From Cesiribacter sp. SM1 (GTDB lineage: Bacteria > Bacteroidota > Bacteroidia > Cytophagales > Cyclobacteriaceae): DNA of 64,000 bases. The stretch is taken from assembly GCF_020178975.1 (NCBI RefSeq), contig NZ_JAHXBU010000091.1, forward strand, positions 372,001 to 436,000. The letters run 5' to 3'. The translations under genes and the position numbers were made by a program. The notes beneath the pieces are model-generated. The model saw only the letters and a list, made by a program, of their open reading frames with translations. It did no database searches and had not been told where the DNA came from. Below are positions 1-10,244 of the stretch, in pieces. Numbering within the stretch: the stretch's first letter is position 1; each line of letters opens with the position of its first letter.

Positions 1-2
1 TA

Positions 3-260
3 TGTGGCAGTGGGGTTGGTGTTTCAATAGCCGCCAATAAAGTGGCAGGGGTACGCGCTGCCTTGATCACAGAAACCTACTCTGCCCACCAGGGCGTGGA
101 ACACGACGACATGAACCTGCTTTGCCTGGGAGGGCGGGTGATTGGTCCGGTATTGCAGTGGGAACTGGTAGAGGCTTTTTTAAATGCCCGCTATAAGGGC
201 GAAGAACGGTTTCAGCGCCGCCTGGATAAAGTAATTGCCCTGGAGAAAAAACATTTTTAA
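3..260 (+). CDS. rpiB: Ribose-5-phosphate isomerase B (RpiB/LacAB family), 3' part
   Basis: This is the C-terminal 85 residues of an RpiB-type isomerase, which interconverts ribose 5-phosphate and ribulose 5-phosphate in the cytosolic pentose phosphate pathway. The visible part opens with the glycine-rich [13 protein letters not shown] segment, whose Cys is the usual catalytic base, and continues through [12 protein letters not shown], the EHDDMN segment and the LGGRVIG strand, all typical of the family. The 5' end lies outside the window. The next gene, zwf, starts 79 bp downstream on the same strand, so a pentose-phosphate operon is likely. The assignment is secure; only the missing start is unknown. 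Confidence 0.88.
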   Translation, partial: CGSGVGVSIAANKVAGVRAALITETYSAHQGVEHDDMNLLCLGGRVIGPVLQWELVEAFLNARYKGEERFQRRLDKVIALEKKHF

Positions 261-339
261 CGCTTGTTCGGCCAAAGGTTCTTCTGCTCATGCAGAAAAG
301 CAGACCGGCAGCCAAACACTAACAAATTTTATTGCACAC

Positions 340-1868
<1,529 letters not shown>

Positions 1869-1869
<1 letters not shown>

Positions 1870-2594
1870 TGTCAACAATAAGGATTTTTGATAGCACGCT
1901 GGAGCTTAGCAAAACAGCTGCCGAGGAATTTATACAGGCAGCTAGAGAAGCGGTGGAAGAAAGAGGAAAGTTTACAGTAGCCCTCACCGGTGGCTCCTCT
2001 CCCCTGCACCTCTACCAGCTGTTGGCCCAGTCGCCTTACCGCGAGCGTGTTCCCTGGAGCCAGACCTATGTATTCTGGGGAGATGAACGCTGGGTGCCGC
2101 TCACCGATGAAAAGAGCAATGCCAAAATGGCCTTTGAAAACCTGCTCGACCTGGTGCCCATACCCAAAGACCAGATTTTCCCGATGTGGGGAGAGCAGGA
2201 ACCGGAAGAGTTTGCCCTCTACTACGAATCCCTGCTCCACCAGCACCTAGATGAAGCAGGCGGCAGCTTTGACCTGATCCTGCTGGGCATGGGCGACGAC
2301 GGCCACACGGCTTCACTTTTTCCCGGCACTGCTGTACTCGAGGAAAAATCGCGCTGGGTACAAGCCTATTACCTGGCCCCACAGGAGATGTACAGGGTAA
2401 CCTTAACAGCCCCCTGCATCAACAGGGCCAGCAAGATTGTGTTTCTTACTTTCGGCGAGAAAAAAGCAGATGCCCTCTACGAGGTGCTGCAGGGTGAGCA
2501 CAATCCCAGGCAGTACCCTTCGCAGCTCATCAACCCTAAAAACGGGGAAGTACTCTGGCTGGTAGGCAAAGCCGCCGCGCAAAAGCTGGAGTGA
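1869..2594 (+). CDS. pgl: 6-phosphogluconolactonase
   Basis: This enzyme hydrolyses 6-phosphogluconolactone, the product of the preceding zwf, to 6-phosphogluconate. The 241-residue product is a full-length NagB/RpiA-fold protein with the TGGSSP phosphate-binding loop near residue 40 and the family signature GMGDDGHTASLFPG near 140-153. It starts one base inside the zwf stop codon, so the two are almost certainly co-translated. No 6-phosphogluconate dehydrogenase (gnd) follows; it may lie upstream of the window or elsewhere. Confidence 0.95.
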
Positions 2595-2693
2595 CAGACA
2601 AGAATAATAAGCTGTTTAAACCTAATCCCTGGTTGCAGCGCCCTTTCACAACAGAGCTGTTCAGATCGATCATGCAGACCATAATTCATGATT

Positions 2694-2727
2694 TGCGATA
2701 ATCCCCTCCGGGAAGGGTATTATCGCA
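2694..2727. terminator. Inverted repeat between convergent genes
   Basis: A stem of about 13 bp (TGCGATAATCCCCT paired with AGGGTATTATCGCA, one mismatch) encloses a 6-base loop. It lies between pgl (+) and the DUF5916 gene (-), about 100 bp from each stop. Neither side carries a long T-tract, so it is either a bidirectional terminator or only a transcript-end hairpin. Confidence 0.5.
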
Positions 2728-2797
2728 CATCATGGATTACTTTCTACTTAAACCTTTTTCAGGTTCTACATCACTTACACATCCATCAATGTTAAAA

Positions 2798-5458
2798 TCA
2801 CAGCACAAACCTGTAAGTGTACTTCACAAGGAATATGTTGTGGGGGTGAACGTCGAGGAGGCCTTCGGAGAGGGAGCTCATGCGGTAGCTGCGGCTAACG
2901 GGCAAGTTGCCGGACCTGCCCTGGTTCCAGACCAGGAAGAGGGTTGAGCCGGGAATATACTCCCAGCGAATTACCATGTTGGAGCGGAACTCCACAAAGT
3001 TGAAATCAGGATTATCAATCCTGTAATCCACAGCCCCATCCCTGTTTTCATCTACCTCATAATCTTCAGACGCCTGGTTATACAGGATCTGGTCTGGTGA
3101 AATTTGCACAAAGCGCTGCCTGTACTCGCTGTTTTTTGCATCTGTCACTACTTTAAAGGCACGGTAACTACCCCTGGATACAAAAGGCTGCCCCCAGAAC
3201 TGCAGCGACAGGTTCGGGGTGAGCATATAGGTAAAGCGCATCTCCAGGCTGTAGGTCTCCTGGTCGATGTTGGCCGTGAGGTAGCGCTCAGTCTCCCCAA
3301 AGCTTTCTGTAGTCACATACTGCATCTGGTTCTGGTTAAACGAGAGATTTGCTCCCAGCGAAAGATTGAGCGCATTGACTGGGCGGTAAGCAATGCCTCC
3401 ATAAACCTCCCTGATCCTGGAGAAATCTTCCTGCCCCCATCTATTGTAGTGGTTGAACTCAAAAGTTAGTTTTTTACGGTTGTCTGTGCCAATGTAGTAC
3501 CAGTAATCGATACCGCCGGGGTACAACATACCAGGGCCGCCCCGCAGATCGGCATTGGAAACAGAGGCGCCCTCCCAGGTGCTGCCCATGCTAAAAGTCC
3601 AGAAATTCTTAAACTGGGTATGCCAGTTGGTGTTGAAGGCCTTATAGGTATTGGTGCCTCCAAAATCAAAGCTTAAGTACTCATTACCATTGATCCGCAA
3701 CCAGCGGAAGGCAGAAAAAGGCTGCAGCTTGCGGTACTGTGCCCAGGCCCACTGGTGCAGCAGATCGGAGCTGCGCTGAAAACCGGCATCGTTCAGCGAA
3801 AGCTGCGGAGACCGCCAGGTAATACCGCTTTGCATTACAATATTTCCACTGGCTTTGCCAAACTTCAGGGTACCGCTGGTGCCGGTAAGTGAGGTACGGC
3901 TGGAGTCTACCCGGAGGTAACTGGCATCGGGCCGCTGAAAAAAGCGCTCACTGGCGGTTTGCGTTTCAAGAATGGCCTCCTGTGATCCGCTCACATGGCT
4001 CATGCTGAGGTTACCCGCTACATAGAACTTGCGGTCTTTGAAGTAGTGTGTTACATCCAGCCCGCCGGAATATGCCTGTTTGTGAATGAACGACAGATGG
4101 GGTTCATCGATATCACGGTTCACTGCCGTAAGCATGCCCCCGAATACTGTTTTGCCCTCTTTCAGGTCCTGCTGAAAACGGCCCACCAGGTAGTTGGTCA
4201 GGGGCTCTACAGTTATTTTTCTGCGCTGGCCATGCAGGTCTGTCTCTGCTTCTTCCTTTGCTGTTACCGTCTCGAGCAAGCCCCAGGAAAAGCCCTTTTT
4301 ATTTTTGCCCGTTAGCTTCAGTGCACCCAGTATGGTTACATTATCTGGCATGTCAGCATATTCACCATCTTCCAGCTCGGGATAGTGGTGTGGCAGGCCG
4401 CCTATTCTGCGGGAGTAAAAGAGGTTATCCTGGTTAAAATTACCTCCTGCCACCGATTCTGTGAGCGGGAAGGTAAGGATGTTGTTACCCTCCACAAAAA
4501 AGGGCCTTCTTTCGCGGAAGTAGATCTGGAAAGCACTGAGGTTTACCTGCGAGGGGTCTGCCTCTACCTGGCCAAAATCAGGGTTGATGGTAAAGTCAAG
4601 CGTTATATCGCTGGTAATGCCAATTTTTCCATCCAGCCCCACACTCACACTGGCTTCACGCCCGTCTGAATAAGGGTTACCTTCCTCCTTTTCAAAATTC
4701 TCCACCTTGCCCAGCACAAAGGGCTGAATTTCCAGCTGCTTTTGAGGCTTGATACCCTCCAGCCCTTGCAGCTCTCCGAAAAGGTGCACCCAGCCCGGGG
4801 CATCGGGCGGAATATACTGCCAGCTGGAGCGCTCCTGCTCCCGGAAAATGCGCCTGTTCAGCTGCAATCCCCAGGTGTGAACAGGCTTATCGGCAAAGCG
4901 GAGCTGGCTTAGGGGTATGCGCATTTCAGCCACCCAGCCTTCTGTGTCCACAGAAGTCTTCAGGTACCAGATGGGGTCCCAGCTGGGATCCCAGTTATCA
5001 CCGTTGTTGGATACGGCCTCATCGCCTTTCACCCCGGAGGCACTGGCGGTAAAGGAAAAGGCAGTGCGGTGATCAAAGTAGCTGTCGATGTTAATTTCCA
5101 CCCAGTCGCCCTCAAAACCATCCCGGCGCGACATCCGCTCCACAATTTTATGAGGTTCCGAATCGTAGGCCCTGATGGCTACATAGAGGTTCTTTGCATC
5201 ATAGAGAATTTTAAAAGCTGTTTTCTGGCTGGCAGCCGCTCCCTTGTTTGGTTCGGTCTGGGTAAAGTCGCCTCCCCACGCCACCCCATTCCAGGCATCA
5301 TCATTCAGGAGCCCGTCGATCAGGGGCGGTTCATTGAGCACCGCATTTGTGCTGTAGTGCTTCCGGAGAACAACTGCCTCCTTCTCTGTACTGGCTTCCT
5401 GGGCGATCAGCTGGTGAAAAATCAGGATGGATAGCAGGATTGAGAGAGATAAACGCAT
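2798..5458 (-). CDS. Secreted DUF5916 / CBM9-like protein
   Basis: The 886-residue product begins with a signal peptide (MRLSLSILLSILIFHQLIAQ). A CBM9/DOMON-like beta-sandwich follows (about residues 35-220; PLIDGLLNDDAWNG and WVAEMRIPLSQL are typical). The remainder resembles the DUF5916 beta-rich region of Bacteroidetes envelope proteins, with many alternating aromatic strands suggestive of an outer-membrane barrel, and it ends in a terminal aromatic strand (KYTYRFVL). I chose the ATG at 5458 rather than the upstream in-frame ATG at 5524 because it begins the signal peptide. The gene stands alone, convergent with pgl. The substrate is unknown; binding or uptake of glycans or other ligands is the usual guess for this family. 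Confidence 0.8.
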   Translation of the reverse strand: MRLSLSILLSILIFHQLIAQEASTEKEAVVLRKHYSTNAVLNEPPLIDGLLNDDAWNGVAWGGDFTQTEPNKGAAASQKTAFKILYDAKNLYVAIRAYDSEPHKIVERMSRRDGFEGDWVEINIDSYFDHRTAFSFTASASGVKGDEAVSNNGDNWDPSWDPIWYLKTSVDTEGWVAEMRIPLSQLRFADKPVHTWGLQLNRRIFREQERSSWQYIPPDAPGWVHLFGELQGLEGIKPQKQLEIQPFVLGKVENFEKEEGNPYSDGREASVSVGLDGKIGITSDITLDFTINPDFGQVEADPSQVNLSAFQIYFRERRPFFVEGNNILTFPLTESVAGGNFNQDNLFYSRRIGGLPHHYPELEDGEYADMPDNVTILGALKLTGKNKKGFSWGLLETVTAKEEAETDLHGQRRKITVEPLTNYLVGRFQQDLKEGKTVFGGMLTAVNRDIDEPHLSFIHKQAYSGGLDVTHYFKDRKFYVAGNLSMSHVSGSQEAILETQTASERFFQRPDASYLRVDSSRTSLTGTSGTLKFGKASGNIVMQSGITWRSPQLSLNDAGFQRSSDLLHQWAWAQYRKLQPFSAFRWLRINGNEYLSFDFGGTNTYKAFNTNWHTQFKNFWTFSMGSTWEGASVSNADLRGGPGMLYPGGIDYWYYIGTDNRKKLTFEFNHYNRWGQEDFSRIREVYGGIAYRPVNALNLSLGANLSFNQNQMQYVTTESFGETERYLTANIDQETYSLEMRFTYMLTPNLSLQFWGQPFVSRGSYRAFKVVTDAKNSEYRQRFVQISPDQILYNQASEDYEVDENRDGAVDYRIDNPDFNFVEFRSNMVIRWEYIPGSTLFLVWNQGRSGNLPVSRSYRMSSLSEGLLDVHPHNIFLVKYTYRFVL

Positions 5459-5699
5459 AAAAAATAGTGGTTGGGGAGTGAATGATACTGTGTTGCCTGT
5501 TCTATTGATGTGCGTCGGGAACAAAGGTTGTAAAAGCAGCTAAAACACCTGGCTATTACTACTGACTTTTAAAAGCTGATTCCATTACAAAAAAAATTGG
5601 CAGAAAGTAAAATTATTTAGAGCAACTAAAGCATAAGCCACTGAATGTCAGAAACAATGGTCGGATAAAATTTCAGGCATGCTTTTATTTACCAGCCTC

Positions 5700-5739
5700 A
5701 AAAAAAAAAGAGAGCCGGTCCTACCTATAGGACCGGCTC
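5700..5739 (-). terminator. Intrinsic terminator of the FMN reductase gene
   Basis: A perfect 12-bp stem (5712-5723 with 5728-5739; GAGCCGGTCCTA pairs with TAGGACCGGCTC) has a 4-base loop. On the minus strand it is followed by about ten T residues, seen as the A-run at 5700-5709. It lies about 50 bp past the stop of the gene at 5788, which makes it a textbook Rho-independent terminator. Confidence 0.88.
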
Positions 5740-5787
5740 CCCCGGCTTGATAATCATATCTTATGCGCTTACTAAAGCACCGCTGGC

Positions 5788-6360
5788 TTATGCTAATGCC
5801 CGCCTATCGAGGATCAACTGCTTAAGGGCCTCCATCTTCTGGCCCAGGAGTTCTCGGGTGGTTTCATCGGTAAGCTTACCGTGCTCATCAAATTTCTGGT
5901 TGGCCTGGGCTACCAGTATTTCCGGTTTGTTGGCGTATTTCATATCCAGGTACTGGAAAACCGGCAGAAAAGCCTGCTGCATCCGCACGGTGCCCCACAG
6001 GCCCGGTGTTGCCCCTATCAGGGCCACTGCCTTGCCTACAAGCGGGGAATCTTTGCCGCGGGAGGCCCAGTCGATCATATTCTTCAGGCCACCGGGTATG
6101 GAGTAGTTGTATTCGGGCGATGAGAAAATAAGCCCATCTGCTTTTGCCAGCGTCTGGCGCAGGGTGGCTACTGCCTTTGGCCGCTCATCAGCTGCAGGAA
6201 TATCCAGGTCGGCATTATAGAGCGGTAAGTCCGCAACAGAGGCAATTTCAAGACTTACCCCCTCCGGCAATACCTCTTTCACGGCATGCAGCAAATAGGT
6301 ATTGAGAGATTTTTTGCGCAGGCTTCCGCTCAAGCCCACCAGATGAATATGTTCTGCCAT
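5788..6360 (-). CDS. NADPH-dependent FMN reductase (flavodoxin-fold)
   Basis: The 190-residue protein is a cytosolic flavodoxin-like NAD(P)H:FMN oxidoreductase of the ChrR/YieF/azoreductase type, which reduces quinones, azo dyes or metals with two electrons. Family marks are GSLRKKSLN near residues 11-19, which binds the FMN phosphate, and SPEYNYSIPGGLKNMIDW near 80-97, which cradles the isoalloxazine ring. The length is normal. It shares its strand with the downstream part of a set of redox and electrophile-response genes (ring-cleaving dioxygenase, pirin), from which it is separated by about 215 bp without recognisable signals. The physiological substrate cannot be read from the sequence. 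Confidence 0.9.
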   Translation of the reverse strand: MAEHIHLVGLSGSLRKKSLNTYLLHAVKEVLPEGVSLEIASVADLPLYNADLDIPAADERPKAVATLRQTLAKADGLIFSSPEYNYSIPGGLKNMIDWASRGKDSPLVGKAVALIGATPGLWGTVRMQQAFLPVFQYLDMKYANKPEILVAQANQKFDEHGKLTDETTRELLGQKMEALKQLILDRRALA

Positions 6361-6576
6361 GGTTCTTCCTGTTTTTCTCTATATCAATTTTCCAGCGCCT
6401 GTATTGTTTAAACTGCAGCTGTAGTTTCGCGATCCAGGCGTATGTATCAGGTACCATACCCTGCTCAGAAAAGGAGTCTGGTAAACCGCCCCCTGTAGTG
6501 CCGATAAGCGCTTCGTTTCTACTGCCTACAGTTCAGTGACTTATAGCAGTGCATCAAAAAAACTCTTTCTGCTGGC

Positions 6577-7509
6577 CTAGAGCTTTGGCAGTACCGCTTC
6601 TATCTTATCACGGTGCGGCTCGTATTGCGGGGGCAGCAGCAGGCTGGAGCCCAGCTGATCGAAAGGCTCATCGATGCCAAAGCCGGGATTATCGGTAGCA
6701 ATCTCAAACAGCACCCCACCCGGCTCCCGGAAGTAGAGGGAGTAGAAGTAATTGCGGTCTATTTTACCCGTAATGTTCAGGCCTTTGCGGGCTACCTTAT
6801 CCCTGTATTTCATGAGCACTTCTTCATCCTTTACACGAAAGGCAATGTGGTGGATGGTACCGGCACTGCCATCGCCACGGTTGGCATCTGGCAGCAGCAG
6901 CAGGTCTATGATGGCTGCATGATCCACCGCATCGGTTACATAGCGGTGGTGGTTTCCCTGCTGATCCAGCAGCTTATAGCCGAAAATATCGGTAAGCACC
7001 ATGGCCGTTGCCCCAATGTTGCGCAGCGTTACTGTTACACTGTGAAACCCACGGGTAGCCACATCTGCCTTTACCTCACTGGTTTCCCAGGCTTTGCGCG
7101 CATCTCCGCCTTTTGGAATTACCAGCTCCAGCTGCAAACCATCGGGATCTTTAAAGGGGAGGTAGCGTTCACCAAAGCGCTCGGCAGGGGCACCATGGCT
7201 TACCCCATGCTCTTTAAAGCGCTTTATCCAGAAATCGAAGCTGCCCTCGGGTACTGCATAGCCAATATGGGTGGCCATGCCGGAGCCAGCCCGGCCGGGG
7301 TGGCTACCTTCGTAGGGAAAGAAAGTGATGATGGTGCCGGCACTTCCCTTTTCATCACCATAGTAGAGGTGGTAGGTGCCCGGGTCATCAAAATTCACTG
7401 TTTTTTTCAGCAGGCGCAGGCCCAGTACTTTGGTATAAAAATCTAAGTTAGGTTTGGCCTTTCCGGCAATGGCCGTAATGTGATGAAGGCCTAATATGCG
7501 ATCTTCCAT
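6577..7509 (-). CDS. Ring-cleaving dioxygenase, VOC superfamily (MhqO/MhqA-like)
   Basis: The 310-residue product is built from two tandem VOC modules. The first runs from LGLHHITAIAG to about residue 150, the second from FHSVTVTLRN to the end. Metal-ligand positions are visible as His in LHHIT, THIGYA and HHIAFRV, and Glu in LFEIATD. Relatives in Firmicutes (MhqO and MhqA) are hydroquinone-specific extradiol dioxygenases induced by quinones. The pirin gene lies only 12 bp upstream in the same direction, so the two form an operon. An Fe(II) enzyme acting on hydroquinone or catechol is the likely role; the exact substrate is inferred. Confidence 0.87.
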   Translation of the reverse strand: MEDRILGLHHITAIAGKAKPNLDFYTKVLGLRLLKKTVNFDDPGTYHLYYGDEKGSAGTIITFFPYEGSHPGRAGSGMATHIGYAVPEGSFDFWIKRFKEHGVSHGAPAERFGERYLPFKDPDGLQLELVIPKGGDARKAWETSEVKADVATRGFHSVTVTLRNIGATAMVLTDIFGYKLLDQQGNHHRYVTDAVDHAAIIDLLLLPDANRGDGSAGTIHHIAFRVKDEEVLMKYRDKVARKGLNITGKIDRNYFYSLYFREPGGVLFEIATDNPGFGIDEPFDQLGSSLLLPPQYEPHRDKIEAVLPKL

Positions 7510-7521
7510 ATTCGGGTTATT

Positions 7522-8232
7522 TTAATGGTTAACAGGGGCCTCTACCAGGAGGAAACGACTTTCTGACTGGCAGCGGATATTTATTTCTGAGGCATCCCAG
7601 ATGCCTAATCCATCGCGTTGCGCCAGCGTATTACCTTCAATATCAAGGGAACCGCTGATGTTAAACACGAACAGGCATTTGTTAACAGGCTTAAGAGAGT
7701 AGCTTAGCGCCTGACCTGCCTCAAAATATCCAAGCGATAACTTTGCGTTCTGGTTTATCCAGCAATGCCCGGTCCCTTCTTCATTACTTACTACGGTAAC
7801 CAGCTGATTTTTACGTTTCTCTTCCGGAAAAAACCTGCGCTGGTAACGTGGGTTTATGTTCTGCAGCTTGGGTTCTATCCAGATCTGCAGAAAGTTAACC
7901 CTATCCTCCCCTACATTATGCTCCTCGTGGCGAAGCCCGCTGCCGGCACTCATGATCTGTACCCAGTCCTTTTTCACCACCTCTTTATAACCCAGGCTGT
8001 CGATGTGGTTCATGCTGCCCGCCAGCATAATAGAGATTATTTCCATATTGGCATGGGCATGCAGGCCAAATCCTCCTTCCGGGGCTACAAAATCATCGTT
8101 AAAAACACGCAGCAAACCAAAGCCTGTCCGATCGGGGGCCGCATAAGAGGAAAAACTAAAGCTAAAATTGCTCTGCAGCCAGCCCAGGTCTTTTATGCCT
8201 CTTTCTTCTGATTTATAAAGTACTGTTTTCAT
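7522..8232 (-). CDS. Pirin family protein (YhhW-like bicupin)
   Basis: The 236-residue product has the pirin N-terminal cupin, with HAHANMEIISIMLAGSMNH carrying the His/Glu metal ligands near residues 57-75 and GSGLRHEEHN near 97-106, followed by a degenerate C-terminal cupin. Related YhhW/YxaG-type proteins have quercetin 2,3-dioxygenase activity in vitro, while other pirins are redox-sensitive regulators. It is the promoter-proximal gene of a two-gene unit with the ring-cleaving dioxygenase (12-bp gap), which favours a role in aromatic or quinone stress. Start and length are normal. Confidence 0.88.
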   Translation of the reverse strand: MKTVLYKSEERGIKDLGWLQSNFSFSFSSYAAPDRTGFGLLRVFNDDFVAPEGGFGLHAHANMEIISIMLAGSMNHIDSLGYKEVVKKDWVQIMSAGSGLRHEEHNVGEDRVNFLQIWIEPKLQNINPRYQRRFFPEEKRKNQLVTVVSNEEGTGHCWINQNAKLSLGYFEAGQALSYSLKPVNKCLFVFNISGSLDIEGNTLAQRDGLGIWDASEINIRCQSESRFLLVEAPVNH

Positions 8233-8383
8233 GTCTGTTTGGCTTATTCAGGATGAAGGGAGAAAGAGGGATTGATTGAAAAATATGTTGACAGTTTCCA
8301 GCTATCTAAAGTTAAGAAGGGCTACAATGGTTTAACATTATTCTGTGCCTGGTGTGTAGCTGGCAGGGATGCGATACAGCATA

Positions 8384-8485
8384 AGCCCGGGTTGAAGCCC
8401 GGGCTAAACTGTGAACTACTTAACTTTATTTCCGAAGTTCAGCAGTAAGGCTAATCTGTATCGCCACGGAATGAAGCCCCGGCTT
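8384..8485. repeat. REP-like pair of GC-rich palindromes
   Basis: Two related palindromes lie about 70 bp apart. The first is AGCCCGGG...CCCGGGCT (8384-8405) and the second AAGCCCCGGCTT (8474-8485). Both sit in the shared context TGAAGCCC-(C/G)GGCT. The second abuts the stop codon of the YceI gene. The arrangement looks like a repetitive extragenic palindrome doublet; whether it recurs in the genome cannot be seen here. It could also act as the transcript-end hairpin of the YceI gene. Confidence 0.5.
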
Positions 8486-8490
8486 TACAA

Positions 8491-9042
8491 CTAAGCCTGC
8501 TTTACCAGCTGTACTTCGGCCTGAAGCTTGATTTCATCGCCTACTACCACACTGCCTGCTTCGGTAACGGCATTCCAGCTTAAGCCAAATTCTTTTCTGC
8601 TGATTTTGCCGGTTACGGTAAAGCCTGCTTTGGTCTGGCCATAAGGATCTACTACCAGGCCACCAAACGCTACATTTACGCTTACAGGTTTTGTAACCCC
8701 TTTAATGGTAAGATTGCCATGCAGTTTATAGTCATCACCACTTTGTTGCTCGTAGCTGGTACCCTCAAAGCGTATTTCTCCATGGTTTTCAGCATCAAAG
8801 AAATCAGCTGATTTCAGGTGCGTATCGCGCTGCTCGTTGTTGGTATTGATTGAGTTTACATCTGCGGTAAACACTATGCTGGAGGCACTGCTGAAAGATT
8901 CGTCTTCGGTTTCTGCCACTATGTTGAACTGCTGAAAATAACCGGTTACGGTCGTAATCATCAGGTGCTTTACCTTAAACTGTACTTCGCTGTGCATGGG
9001 ATCTACGGCCCATTTGGTGGTGGTTAATGTGTTAGTTGACAT
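8491..9042 (-). CDS. YceI family protein (lipocalin-like isoprenoid-binding fold)
   Basis: The 183-residue product matches YceI: W-VDPMHSEVQFKVKHL at the N-terminus, the repeated beta-strand pattern, DFFDAENHGEIRF near residues 75-87 and the conserved KEFGLSWNAVTEAGSVVVGDEI near the C-terminus. Family members fold as lipid-binding barrels that hold polyisoprenoids such as quinone precursors. No signal peptide is visible, so it is probably cytosolic. It belongs to the same minus-strand block as the pirin and dioxygenase genes but is 258 bp upstream of pirin, with a palindromic repeat in between, so it is probably a separate transcript. Confidence 0.9.
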   Translation of the reverse strand: MSTNTLTTTKWAVDPMHSEVQFKVKHLMITTVTGYFQQFNIVAETEDESFSSASSIVFTADVNSINTNNEQRDTHLKSADFFDAENHGEIRFEGTSYEQQSGDDYKLHGNLTIKGVTKPVSVNVAFGGLVVDPYGQTKAGFTVTGKISRKEFGLSWNAVTEAGSVVVGDEIKLQAEVQLVKQA

Positions 9043-9556
9043 TGTATTTAAAGGTTTTGTTAAAAGACTCGACTGTATATTTAATGTTTAAACATTGAAA
9101 ATCATAATAAAGCTTCAGCTTATCCAGGATTCAGTTGATTATTTAATTATCCTGCCTGCTTCAGGCTTTTCTCTCAACGTTTATAATGCAAAGCTACAGC
9201 CATCTGCAGCGCTCACAAATAATGTAGATTAAGAAAAGAGCTTAAGGTAGATTAAGAATGGGCCAAGCAATCCGGCATTTATGCAAGCAGGAACCAGGCA
9301 TTCTTGGTGTACACTATCCATAAGGGGCACTACACCATTCTGCTACTAATGATTTGACTGATGAAGTATTTCCGGATAAAAACACCCTATAACTCCACAC
9401 CACTACTTACAGCATAGTAATACAAGCTGTGTAGGGTACAGATGCCGGATTGCTTCGCTATGCTCGCAAAAAGAGGTTTATTCGAACATTCCGGAAGCTG
9501 GCAAACAGCAAGGCTTGTTGTGCAGGGGCGCATAGAGTCTCTCAAAGACTGCAATA
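9043..9556. other. Gene-free stretch with an inverted repeat
   Basis: No coding sequence is supported in these 514 bp. A 14-bp perfect inverted repeat (AAGCAATCCGGCAT at 9265-9278; ATGCCGGATTGCTT at 9442-9455) brackets about 190 bp. Its right arm continues into TCGCTATGCTCGCAA, a sequence type often seen in dispersed bacterial palindromic repeats. Confidence 0.5.
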
Positions 9557-10147
9557 CTACCAAAGCCCCTGCTTCTGCATGTCTTTTCGCATTTTGCTGA
9601 GGAACTCGGGGGTTACGCCTATGTAGGAGGCAATGTATTTCTGGGGGATGCTGTTGATCAGGGAAGGATAGCGCCTGCAGAAGTTCAGGTAGCGGTCCTG
9701 TGCCGTGAGGCTAAGGTTATCGAGGGTACGCAGCTGGTAGCTTACCAGCGATTTTTCGGTGATGATGCGGTAGTAGCGCTCGAACTTCGGCACCTGTGCA
9801 AACAAGCTTTCCTGGTGCTCCTTAGAGAGCTGCAGCACCTGGGCATCTTCCAGTGCATCAATATTCAGGTAGCCGCCCTCCTGTGTAATGTAGCTGTACA
9901 TATCGGCTATCCACCAGCCTGTGGGGGCAAAACTGAGGATGTGCTCAAAGCCGTTTGCATCGATGGTATAGCCCCGCAGGCAACCGCTGTTTACAAAAAC
10001 AGCGTGCCTGCACACCTCTCCCCTGTGCAGCAAAAACTGCTTCCGCTTTATTTTCAGCGGCTGCAGCAGCTTCAGGAAAATTTCCTCCTCCCGGGGCTCC
10101 AGCGCTATATGCCGGGCAATGCTTTTCAGTATAAGCTCGCTATCCAT
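9557..10147 (-). CDS. Crp/Fnr family transcriptional regulator
   Basis: The 196-residue product has the cyclic-nucleotide-binding-like beta-roll (RKQFLLHRGEVCRHAVFVNSGCLRGY near residues 35-60) followed by a short C-terminal region ending with a helix-turn-helix (IPQKYIASYIGVTPEFLSKMRK, residues 167-188). This is the Bacteroidetes single-gene Crp/Fnr type, in which effector residues are often lost, so the ligand is unknown. No Fe-S cysteine cluster of Fnr is seen. It lies divergent from the SNF2 helicase and downstream of the YceI/pirin block; a regulatory link to that block is only a guess. Confidence 0.88.
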   Translation of the reverse strand: MDSELILKSIARHIALEPREEEIFLKLLQPLKIKRKQFLLHRGEVCRHAVFVNSGCLRGYTIDANGFEHILSFAPTGWWIADMYSYITQEGGYLNIDALEDAQVLQLSKEHQESLFAQVPKFERYYRIITEKSLVSYQLRTLDNLSLTAQDRYLNFCRRYPSLINSIPQKYIASYIGVTPEFLSKMRKDMQKQGLW

Positions 10148-10244
10148 GTTGGTACCTGCAGATTCCGCACGAACATAGGGAGGGTGCAGTTCTTATGCAA
10201 ATAAGCCCAATTCTCTTTATCTTGAGCATCCAACCAGCCAGAAC

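Noticed and set aside
2732-2947. Small plus-strand frame across the pgl/DUF5916 gap
   Set aside because: More than half of it overlaps the 3' end of the DUF5916 gene in antisense, and it has no family features.
6613-7446. 277-codon plus-strand frame opposite the ring-cleaving dioxygenase
   Set aside because: The minus-strand gene is clearly the real one; this frame lacks any motif.
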